Positions 1 to 6,400 of a stretch of DNA of 11,507 nt are shown here, one piece after another (within the stretch, counting starts at the first letter, position 1; each line of letters starts with the position of its first letter). A program made the position numbers and the translations under genes. The notes below the pieces were generated by a model, which had not been told where the DNA came from, did not search any database, and saw nothing but the letters and a program-made list of their open reading frames with translations. The DNA comes from an uncultured Oscillibacter sp. (GTDB lineage: Bacteria; Bacillota; Clostridia; Oscillospirales; Oscillospiraceae): contig CAJTJA010000070.1 in assembly GCA_910576845.1 (NCBI GenBank), forward strand, positions 1 to 11,507, given 5' to 3'.

Positions 1-284
1 GTGGCCAGGTAGTCCATGCGGTTGAGCATGTCCTGGATTTCCTGCATGGCGCCCTCAGCGGTCTTCACCAGGGAGATGCCGTCCTTGACGTTCTTCTGGG
101 CGGCGTTCAGGCCGGTGATCTGAGCGCGCATCTTCTCGGAAATGGCCAGGCCCGCGGCGTCATCGCCGGCGCGGTTGATCTTATAACCGGAAGACAGCTT
201 CTCCAGGTTTTTCGCCAGGGCGGAGGTGTTGGTGTTGTAGTTGCGGTAGGCGTTCATTGCCATTATATTGTGCTGGATTCTCAT
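1..284 (-). CDS. fliC: Flagellin, N-terminal part (gene runs off the window)
   Basis: This encodes the major filament subunit, exported by the flagellar type III apparatus. The 94 visible codons begin MRIQHNIMAMNAYRNYN and continue with the conserved D0/D1 helical region, including LSSGYKINRAGDDAAGLAISE and a later QEIQDMLNRMDYLA segment. This is the classic flagellin N-terminus. The ATG at 284-282 is preceded by a strong Shine-Dalgarno site (AAGGAGG, 299-293) about 8 nt away. The C-terminal half lies beyond base 1. The gene follows csrA on the same strand after a 143-base gap that holds a CsrA-type hairpin, so it is probably under CsrA translational control. In Bacillus the equivalent gene is called hag. 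Identification is firm; whether the filament is made cannot be seen. Confidence 0.94.
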   Translation of the reverse strand, partial: MRIQHNIMAMNAYRNYNTNTSALAKNLEKLSSGYKINRAGDDAAGLAISEKMRAQITGLNAAQKNVKDGISLVKTAEGAMQEIQDMLNRMDYLA

Positions 285-292
285 TGTGTTTG

Positions 293-334
293 CCTCCTTA
301 GCAAAATTTAGTGTGTTTGGACAGTCCGTTGTCC
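293..334 (-). promoter_or_regulatory. Candidate CsrA-binding leader of flagellin: GGA hexaloop hairpin plus GGA in the Shine-Dalgarno site
   Basis: Read on the minus strand, 334-319 is GGACA-ACGGAC-TGTCC. This is a perfect 5-bp stem closing a six-base loop that contains GGA, the structure preferred by CsrA. A second GGA (297-295) lies inside the Shine-Dalgarno sequence about 20 nt downstream. One high-affinity hairpin plus one site covering the ribosome-binding site is the arrangement established for the Bacillus hag leader. CsrA bound to both would block translation. The sequence match is direct; binding is inferred. Confidence 0.62.
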
Positions 335-427
335 GCTCACAACAGGGTGGGTGGCGCGCCGCAGGATGTAAGGCTGTGGCCTTTAGCCCCGCCTCCTCCG
401 GCGCAGGTACATATTTCATCCGGCTCG

Positions 428-790
428 TCAGCCGTTTGAAAACGCTTGACCGCTCTTCTCCGGCGGGAACATGTGGTCCAGCTGCCGCCGCAGGGTGCGG
501 ACATTGCCGTCCCTGCCGTCCATCTGGCTCAGCAGGGTCCGCATGGCAGTTAATGCCTGGGCCTTGCTCTGATCCCATGGGAGATCCCGTCTATAGCGGC
601 GGGGGGCGCTGAACACGCAGGAAGGACGTTCCCCGCCGGTTCGTTCCAGAACCTCGCCCCGCAGAATGGAAATCTCTCGCGGGGCCTCAATGAGGAGCTT
701 GCAGCGATCCCCGGTCATGCGGTCGAACTGGACCACCACATCGCCGCCAATGGTCAGGTATTCTCCTTGTGCAAGGGCCAGGCAAAGCAT
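428..790 (-). CDS. csrA: CsrA-family RNA-binding regulator with a C-terminal extension
   Basis: CsrA is a small dimeric RNA-binding protein that blocks translation by covering GGA motifs in leaders. In Firmicutes its main target is flagellin mRNA, and FliW antagonises it. The first ~52 residues align without gaps to CsrA: MLCLALAQGEYLTIGGD at the start, then IEAPREISILRGEVLER, including the RNA-contacting Arg44. Arg6 and Arg7 of typical CsrA are Leu and Ala here. The protein is 120 aa, whereas CsrA is normally 60-75 aa. The extra ~67 residues are basic and partly helical and match nothing I recognise. I chose ATG 790-788 because AAGGAG sits 9 nt upstream; the longer frame up to 883 lacks such a site. 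Flagellin follows on the same strand, which supports a motility role. No fliW is visible. Confidence 0.85.
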   Translation of the reverse strand: MLCLALAQGEYLTIGGDVVVQFDRMTGDRCKLLIEAPREISILRGEVLERTGGERPSCVFSAPRRYRRDLPWDQSKAQALTAMRTLLSQMDGRDGNVRTLRRQLDHMFPPEKSGQAFSNG

Positions 791-803
791 GTGCGTCAAC
801 TCC

Positions 804-905
804 TTAACTCCTATGTGGCGGCAGGTTTCCATCCTTCCGCAGTGCGGACGATGCTTCATCGTCATAATATTGTGGACGCTCACAGGGAAGAAAACTGGGT
901 TTCAT
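804..905 (-). CDS. Possible 33-codon leader ORF upstream of csrA
   Basis: An ATG at 905-903 follows a strong purine-rich ribosome-binding site (GAGGAGG around 912-920). The frame runs 33 codons, begins MKPSFLPCERPQYYDDEASS, and stops at a TAA that overlaps the csrA Shine-Dalgarno sequence. That placement would suit translational coupling or a leader peptide. The peptide resembles nothing I know. A perfect 7-bp stem with a 3-base loop lies inside it (847-863). No independent evidence of expression is visible, so this could simply be untranslated leader. Confidence 0.3.
   Translation of the reverse strand: MKPSFLPCERPQYYDDEASSALRKDGNLPPHRS
847..863 (-). promoter_or_regulatory. Perfect hairpin in the csrA leader
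   Basis: GACGATG and CATCGTC form a 7-bp stem around three bases. It lies about 60 nt upstream of the csrA start and inside the possible leader ORF. Several GGA motifs follow before the csrA ATG (near 830, 812 and 802), so CsrA autoregulation is possible. The function is inferred. Confidence 0.3.
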
Positions 906-971
906 TCCCTTGCTCCTCCTCTTTCCCACAAAATCTGTGAATTTTGCGGAGTGTTTTGGAGGCGAGCTTCG

Positions 972-987
972 GATGTGCGCGCACATC
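972..987. promoter_or_regulatory. 16-bp perfect palindrome upstream of csrA (candidate operator)
   Basis: GATGTGCGCGCACATC is perfectly self-complementary. It lies about 65 bp upstream of the putative leader ORF, between the tnpB terminator and csrA. A second, weaker inverted repeat (CAAAAT ... ATTTTG) lies at 929-946. A dimeric regulator site is plausible. I could not find a convincing sigma-A or sigma-28 promoter here. Confidence 0.3.
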
Positions 988-1011
988 GTCTCGTTTCCCA
1001 ACCTGCCTGTT

Positions 1012-1200
1012 TGAAAAACGTTGATTGAAACGAACCTGTCATTTTATTTCGCTTCAATCAACGTTCTTCGGCCAGACTATGGGCCTTCACCGGCGTCCCG
1101 ACCGGATAGCTGAAAGCGGCTGTGGAATTATGCGCTTTGGCGGTTTTTGAAATACTGGGCCAGACCCTGCGCTTTGATGTTTTTGGCGGCGTTGGTGTCA
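1012..1200 (-). ncRNA. Possible omega-RNA-type guide RNA at the 3' end of tnpB
   Basis: TnpB proteins use an RNA made from the 3' end of their own gene and the adjoining element end. Here the region after the tnpB stop (1127 down to about 1045) is GC-rich and non-coding. It contains CCGGTGAAGGCCCATAGTCTGG and GATTGAAGC-like segments of the kind seen downstream of many tnpB genes. The exact scaffold end and guide cannot be set from sequence alone. The 5' limit given is arbitrary. Confidence 0.3.
1017..1065 (-). terminator. Strong intrinsic terminator / element-end hairpin after tnpB
   Basis: Two 18-base arms (1017-1034 and 1048-1065) pair across a 13-base loop. In minus-strand RNA the only imperfection is a G-U pair. 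The stem is followed on the minus strand by five T residues, as expected for rho-independent termination of the tnpB transcript. The proximal arm contains GATTGAAGC, which I recall near the 3' end of many IS605-type elements. The hairpin may therefore also be part of the element's right-end structure or of the guide-RNA scaffold. Confidence 0.7.
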
Positions 1201-2303
1201 CGGTCCTGCACTGCGCCGCATTTTGGACAGTGCCAGAAGCGTTCCTTATGTTGGACAGCGTCCCGGACCGCGCCGCAGGCAGAGCAGGTCCTCGTGGAGG
1301 GATAATAACGGTCCACCGAAATGAGCGGTTTTCCCTGACGTTCCAGCTTGTAGCAGAGGCATTTTCGGAACGCTCCAAAGCCGGAGCCGTACAAATTGGT
1401 TTGAATCAGTTTCCGGTTCAGCTCCGTCAGATCATCGGCCCGCACGCACACGGCGTCCCAGGCGTTGGCTATCCGCCGGGATTCCTTGTGGATGAAGTCG
1501 CGCCGCTGATTGGCAATGTGCTCGTGAAGCAGGCGAAATTTCTGAACCGCTTCCTGATAGTTTTTTGATGCAGGCCGCATTCGGTTCAGTTTCTGCTGAA
1601 TGCGTCCCAATTGATCCTGAGATTGCTTCAGCCAGTGGGGCGGGTCCACCGCACTGCCGTCATCACTCACGTAAAAGTGAGAAATAGAGTATTTCAAGCC
1701 CACGGTGGTCTTCGCTGTGGGGAAGACCGGTTTCAGCTCCATCGCCGTATATTCATACAAAATAGAGGCGTAATATTTGCCTGTACGGGTCTTTTCCACA
1801 GTGACGCGCTTGAGTGTCCACCAGGCCTGTGGACGGCGATGAAATTTGGCCCGGACAATGCCGGCCTTTGTCATGCGGATGCTGTTCCGTGTGGTGTAAA
1901 TGGTAGGGCCGGACGCAAAAGCGTGGTTGCAGGCGGTGAAAGAATTTCGGCCGTCCTTTTTGCGCTTGAACCTTGGGTGGCCAAAGGACTCCGGGGCTTT
2001 GAAAAATGCTCGAAACGCCTGTTGAAGCTTGTTATGCTCCTGGATAAGCGCCTGGTTATCCACCTCCCGCAGAAAAGGAGAGCCGTTTTTGTATTTGGCC
2101 GGGGTGGGAATGAAGTGCGTGCCGGTTTCCAGGTAGAATCTCTGCTGGTCCGCCAGCATCCGGTTCCAGATATAGCGGCAGCAGCCAAATGTCTTTTCAA
2201 ACAGCTCCGCCTGTTCCGGGGAGGGATAGAGGCGAATTTTGAGAGTGGTAAACTGCGAAGCCCCGCCGTTTTTGGAGAAACCAGCTTTCGTTTTTCCAGG
2301 CAT
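1128..2303 (-). CDS. tnpB: TnpB-like RNA-guided protein with an altered RuvC active site (possible TldR)
   Basis: TnpB is the RNA-guided RuvC nuclease of IS605/IS607 elements and the ancestor of Cas12. The 391-aa protein is full length. It has the N-terminal helical domain (IRLYPSPEQ ... CCRYIWNRML), a RuvC core, a zinc ribbon (Cys340, Cys343, Cys359, Cys362) and RuvC-III DRDTNAAKNI (Asp367/Asp369). The RuvC-I motif, normally GLDYS or GIDLG, reads GLKYS, so the catalytic Asp is Lys204. The RuvC-II Glu (usually VEDL) aligns with Asp290 in RADDL. Loss of the first Asp should abolish cleavage while leaving guide-directed binding possible. The frame has no stops, which argues against simple decay. 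I chose ATG 2303 because AAGGAG lies 11 nt upstream; a TTG at 2324 is less likely. Flagellin and csrA lie downstream and a serine recombinase upstream. Confidence 0.88.
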   Translation of the reverse strand: MPGKTKAGFSKNGGASQFTTLKIRLYPSPEQAELFEKTFGCCRYIWNRMLADQQRFYLETGTHFIPTPAKYKNGSPFLREVDNQALIQEHNKLQQAFRAFFKAPESFGHPRFKRKKDGRNSFTACNHAFASGPTIYTTRNSIRMTKAGIVRAKFHRRPQAWWTLKRVTVEKTRTGKYYASILYEYTAMELKPVFPTAKTTVGLKYSISHFYVSDDGSAVDPPHWLKQSQDQLGRIQQKLNRMRPASKNYQEAVQKFRLLHEHIANQRRDFIHKESRRIANAWDAVCVRADDLTELNRKLIQTNLYGSGFGAFRKCLCYKLERQGKPLISVDRYYPSTRTCSACGAVRDAVQHKERFWHCPKCGAVQDRDTNAAKNIKAQGLAQYFKNRQSA

Positions 2304-2330
2304 TCGCTTTCTCGCTCCTTTCAAGGCCGG

Positions 2331-2359
2331 AGCGGGAACAAGAGTATACTTTTATGCCC
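2331..2359. repeat. Degenerate copy of the 2456-2487 palindrome
   Basis: Bases 2331-2359 match 2456-2484 at 24 of 29 positions, in direct orientation, 125 bp apart. The shared core is AGTATACT, itself a palindrome. The copy lies just upstream of the tnpB ribosome-binding site, and on the minus strand the core provides a TATACT resembling a -10 box. It could be a recombinase site, an operator or part of the promoter. Confidence 0.55.
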
Positions 2360-2376
2360 AAGGAACAGAAGTTCAA

Positions 2377-2411
2377 ATTTTTTTTGAAAAGGGCTTATTT
2401 TTTTTGAAAAG
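2377..2411. repeat. Two 15-bp direct repeats, 20 bp apart, upstream of tnpB
   Basis: ATTTTTTTTGAAAAG occurs exactly at 2377-2391 and 2397-2411. The 20-bp period is close to two helical turns. The A/T tracts are likely bent DNA or protein-binding sites in the tnpB upstream region. Confidence 0.6.
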
Positions 2412-2455
2412 CTTCCGATAAAGTTAATGAACGCAGTTGAGAGCGGCGCAAAAAG

Positions 2456-2487
2456 AGCGGGCACGAAAGTATACTTTCGTGCCCGCT
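2456..2487. terminator. 32-bp perfect palindrome; probable terminator of the recombinase gene
   Basis: The two 16-base halves are exact reverse complements centred on AGTA|TACT. On the minus strand a C-TTTTT run follows, 24 bp after the recombinase stop, so it should work as an intrinsic terminator. The plus strand also has a T-rich tail, so it may act in both directions. Because a degenerate copy lies 125 bp away, it may also be a recombinase binding or crossover site. Confidence 0.7.
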
Positions 2488-2511
2488 TTTTCGCTTTTTG
2501 TAGGTTGTTTT

Positions 2512-3111
2512 TTAAAGTTTGATATACTCTTTGGCACACTTCAAAAAGGTGTGATGAGAGATTCCCAGCTCTGCTGCGGCCTTCCGGGCGGAAATTGCTC
2601 CTTTCTGCCAGCGGAGCGCAAGTCTGCGGAAGCCTTCCGGCATTTCCATTCGCTCCCGCCCGAAGCGAACGCCATTGGCCTTGGCCGCCGCGATCCCCTC
2701 CGCCTGCCGCTGGCGAATGTTTTCACGTTCTGCCTGTGCAACGTAGCTGAGGAGCTGCAGCACAATATCCGCAATCAGCATCCCGGTGAGGTCCCGGCCC
2801 TGGCGGGTATCCAGCAGAGGCATGTCCAAAACGACGATAGCGGCTCGCCGCTCCTTCGTGATGTTTGCCCATTGGCTCAGAATTTCTGTGTAGTTCCGTC
2901 CCAGGCGGTCGATGCTTTTGATTACCAGCACATCCTCCGGCCCCAGGCGGCCCGTCAGCGCCAGATACAGGGGACGGTTGAAATCCTTCCCGGATTGTTT
3001 TTCAACGACAATATTTTTTTTCTCCACACCAAATGCCTGCATAGCGGTCAGCTGCCGGGCCTCGTTCTGATCTTTTGCGCTGACCCGGATATATCCGTAA
3101 ACCGTGCTCAC
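2512..3111 (-). CDS. Resolvase/invertase-type serine recombinase
   Basis: This is a small serine recombinase of the Tn3 resolvase/DNA invertase group, which makes four-strand cuts through a catalytic Ser and rejoins the ends. The protein (about 199 aa) opens with STVYGYIRVSAKDQNEARQL, with nucleophile Ser11 in YIRVS. It continues with the conserved KSIDRLGRNY motif, the VLDMPLLDTR segment, the long E helix region (QLLSYVAQAERENIRQRQAEG) and a C-terminal helix-turn-helix (ISARKAAAELGISHHTF). I prefer GTG 3111 because GGGAGG lies 9 nt upstream; ATG 3117 is only 3 nt from it but also possible. It lacks the N-terminal DNA-binding domain of IS607 transposases, so pairing with tnpB as an IS607 element is doubtful. 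Its sites may be the palindromes at 2331-2487. Confidence 0.92.
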   Translation of the reverse strand: MSTVYGYIRVSAKDQNEARQLTAMQAFGVEKKNIVVEKQSGKDFNRPLYLALTGRLGPEDVLVIKSIDRLGRNYTEILSQWANITKERRAAIVVLDMPLLDTRQGRDLTGMLIADIVLQLLSYVAQAERENIRQRQAEGIAAAKANGVRFGRERMEMPEGFRRLALRWQKGAISARKAAAELGISHHTFLKCAKEYIKL

Positions 3112-3137
3112 GATCATCTTCCTCCCAAAATGGTTTG

Positions 3138-3160
3138 AGCGCCGACTGTGTCGAAGCGCT
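3138..3160 (-). promoter_or_regulatory. Hairpin in the recombinase leader
   Basis: In minus-strand RNA, AGCGC and CGAC pair with GTCG and GCGCT around ACA, with a two-base bulge. The stem ends about 20 nt before the recombinase ribosome-binding site. It could influence translation or be part of a recombinase site. Confidence 0.3.
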
Positions 3161-3177
3161 GTCGTCCTCCCCATTTC

Positions 3178-3207
3178 AGTGTAGCCTGTCCGGCAGGGTC
3201 AGTGCAA
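3178..3207 (-). promoter_or_regulatory. Candidate promoter for the recombinase gene
   Basis: On the minus strand, TTGCAC (3207-3202) and TACACT (3183-3178) are separated by 18 bp. Each matches the sigma-A consensus at four of six positions. The spacer contains CCTG-CCGGA-CAGG, a small inverted repeat where a regulator or the recombinase itself might bind. Confidence 0.4.
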
Positions 3208-3388
3208 GAGGCAGGGCGTAAGCCTTTGCCGGAGGCTGCGGGAGAACAGGAGAAAGCGGCGCAGAGCTGGGGAGAGAATGTGCGCGGCGCCGGTAAGGAT
3301 GAATTTTAAACTGACTCTTTGGGGTTCCGCTGTTTGTGAATATTGAGCCGGATGAAATAAGAGGAGCCGCGGTATTTGGGATTTTTGG

Positions 3389-3417
3389 TTGTATTATATC
3401 GAAAATCATACTATAAT
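3389..3417 (+). promoter_or_regulatory. Sigma-A-type promoter of the hsd operon
   Basis: TTGTAT (3389-3394) and a perfect TATAAT (3412-3417) are separated by 17 bp. The likely start near 3424 leaves a leader of about 48 nt before hsdR, with the ribosome-binding site AAAGGAG at 3458-3464. Confidence 0.78.
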
Positions 3418-3471
3418 GGAAAAAACAAGCGGCTGTGGACGGTATGCGGCGCTGTATAAAGGAGTGATTCG

Positions 3472-6400
3472 ATGGAGAGCAACTTCCGGTTTTTGGAGAG
3501 GGATTTTCCTGTTTTGGCTCGGTTTGGAAAAAAGGCCGAGACATATCTCTATTCTGATTCCAACTCTTGCCTGATGAAGCTGGGGATGATCGGTGAGACC
3601 ATTGTCAATCTGATGTTTACCTATGACAAAATTCCCCTCCCCAGGGATAATTCTGCCGTGGAGCGAATCAACGTTCTGGCCCGGGAAGGATTTTTGAACA
3701 AGGATCTGACGGATATCCTGCATGTGCTGCGCAAGGTGCGGAACAGGGCCGTCCATGCGAATTACGAGTCCATATCCGACGGCAAGGCTCTGCTGCAGAT
3801 GGCCCACAGCCTTTGTGAGTGGTTTATGCAGACATATGGGGATTGGAATTACCAGAACCAAGCATTTGTGCTCCCGCCCAAACAGGAGCAGGTTTCCAGG
3901 CAGGACAGGGCGGCGGAAGAGAGAGAGGAAGATCGCCTGATAGAACAGGCGGAGCAGACAGCCGCCTCCTCGGCCCCGGTGGCAAAGGCCATCCGCTGCC
4001 GGCAGGCTGGCAAAGCCGCGAATCAACGCCGGAGATCGGAAGCGGAAACCCGCTATCTCATCGACCAGCAGCTCCGCCAGGTGGGCTGGGAGGCCGACAC
4101 GGAAACCCTCCGTTATTCCAAGGGGACCCGCCCGGCCAAGGGCCGCAATTTAGCCATTGCCGAATGGCCCACAGATTCCAGGCTGGGCAGCCGTGGGCGG
4201 GCGGACTATGCCCTGTTTGCCGGCTTGAAGCTGATCGCTGTCATTGAGGCAAAGGCGGAGCACAAGGATATTCCCTCGGTGCTGGACTATCAGGGAAAGG
4301 ACTACCCTCGCTGTATCCGGGCCGAGGATGCGCCCTATCAAATCGGGACATGGGGAAAATACAAGGTGCCGTTTACATTTGCCACCAATGGACGGCCTTA
4401 TTTGGAGCAATATCGAACCAAGTCCGGCGTTTGGTTTTTGGACCTGCGGGAGCCCTCCAACGCGCCCAGGGCACTGCAGGGCTGGATGAGCCCGGAGGGT
4501 CTTTGGGAGCTGCTTGGAAGGGATGTCAACGAAGGAAACCGGGCTTTGCGGGACATGCCCTATGATCTGCTGCGGGACAAGGACGGCTTGGGCCTCTACA
4601 ACTACCAGGTTCGGGCGATTCAGGCGGCGGAACAGGCCGTTATGGAGGGAAAACGCACGGTGCTGCTGGCCATGGCCACCGGCACCGGAAAGACCCGGAC
4701 GGTGCTGGGCCTGATTTACCGTTTTTTGGAGACCAAACGCTTTCGCCGCATTCTTTTCCTGGTGGACCGGACAGCGCTGGGAGAGCAGGCTCAGGATACG
4801 TTTCAGGAGGTCAAGCTGACGGAGCTGATGACCCTGGATAAACTGTACAACATCAAGGGATTGCAGGATCAGAACATTGAAAAAGAGACGCGTGTCCATA
4901 TCGCCACAGTGCAGGGCATGGTCCGGCGCATCCTCTACAATGATGGAGAGACTATGCCCGCCGTCACAGACTATGACCTTATTGTCGTGGACGAGGCCCA
5001 CCGGGGCTACCTTCTGGATAAGGAGATGAGCGATGCGGAGGCCCTGTATCGGGACCAGCGGGACTATCAGAGCAAATACCGGACGGTAATTGAGTATTTC
5101 GATGCGGTAAAAATTGCCCTGACCGCCACGCCGGCCCTCCAGACCACGGAGATTTTCGGACAGCCGGTGTTCAAGTATACCTACCGGGAGGCTGTTATTG
5201 AGGGCTATCTGGTGGACCACGACGCGCCCCATAATCTTGTCACCCGCCTTGGGGAGGAGGGGATTCACTACAAGGCCGGAGACGCAGTGACGGTTTATGA
5301 CCCCGTGACCGGAGAATTGACGAACAGTGAACTGCTGGACGATGAGCTGGATTTTGACATTGAGGATTTTAATAAGAAGGTTGTCAATGAGAGCTTTAAC
5401 CGCACGGTTTTGGAGGAGATTGCCCGTGATATTGACCCGGAGAATGTGAAGGAAGAGGGAAAAACCCTGATTTACGCCGTCAATGACGCCCATGCCGATA
5501 TGATTGTGGATATTTTGAAGAATATTTACTCTGAACGGGGCGTAGACAACGACGCAATTATGAAAATTACCGGCAGCGTGGGCGGGGGAGACCCGAAAAA
5601 AGTACAGGAGGCCATCAGGCGCTTTAAAAATGAGGATTATCCAAGCATTGCCGTTACTGTGGACCTGCTGACTACCGGAGTTGACGTTCCGCGGATTACT
5701 ACGTTGGTCTTTCTGCGGCGGGTTAAGTCCCGGATTCTTTTCGAGCAGATGCTGGGCCGGGCTACCCGGCGCTGCCCTAAGATTCATAAGACGCACTTTG
5801 AGATTTATGATGCGGTTGGAGTATACGAGTCGCTGGACCCGGTCAACACAATGAAGCCCGTGACCGCCAACCCCGCCGCTTCCTATGCCCAGCTGCTGGA
5901 CGGCCTGACGGAGCTGCGGGATGAGAACCATGTCAAAAGTCAGGTTGCGCAGATTATTGCCAAATTACAGCGTCAAAAGATCAGGCTGAGAGGGGAGGCC
6001 TTGGAGCATTTTGCGGCTATGACCGGTGGGCAGGACCCCTCACAGTTTATCGCGGACATCCTCCGAAGGCCCCCGGAGGAGGCGAAGGACTGCCTGCTGG
6101 CTCACCGGGATTTGTTTGAATTGCTCCAGAGGGAACGAACGGAGGAGAAGAGGCCGGTGGTGATTTCCGATGCGGAGGACGAGCTGCTCAGCCACACCCG
6201 GGGCTACGGCTCCGGCAGCCGCCCGGAGGACTATCTGGACGCTTTCTCAGAATATGTGCGGTCCAATATGAATGAGATTGCCGCGCTGCGCATTGTCTGT
6301 ACCCGGCCAAAGGATTTGACCCGGGAGAGCCTGAAAAATCTGCGGCTGATATTGGATCGGGAGGGCTTTACCGTTCAGCAGCTCAATACTGCGATTTCGG

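Larger units (their letters stand above)
3118..3471. other. 354-bp divergent intergenic region between recombinase and hsdR
   Basis: This holds the recombinase leader and promoter on the left and the hsd promoter on the right. I see no convincing gene. The frames crossing it lack ribosome-binding sites and recognisable protein sequence. The stretch from about 3220 to 3300 is purine-rich with no clear signal. Confidence 0.6.

Noticed and set aside
791..883. N-terminal extension of csrA beginning MSVHNIMTMK, slightly like a flagellin start
   Set aside because: The downstream ATG has the better ribosome-binding site and aligns exactly with the CsrA N-terminus. The flagellin likeness is only a few residues.
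1611..2387. 258-aa plus-strand frame over tnpB, and a 233-aa one over the recombinase (2437-3138)
   Set aside because: Both are opposite genes with clear conserved motifs.
1128..3111. A complete IS607 element (tnpA + tnpB)
   Set aside because: The recombinase has its catalytic domain first and a C-terminal helix-turn-helix, like resolvases, not the N-terminal DNA-binding domain of IS607 TnpA. Clear element ends were not found.
4150..5931. 593-aa open frame antisense to hsdR
   Set aside because: It lies wholly opposite a well-supported gene, has no ribosome-binding site or known motif, and reflects codon bias in GC-rich DNA.
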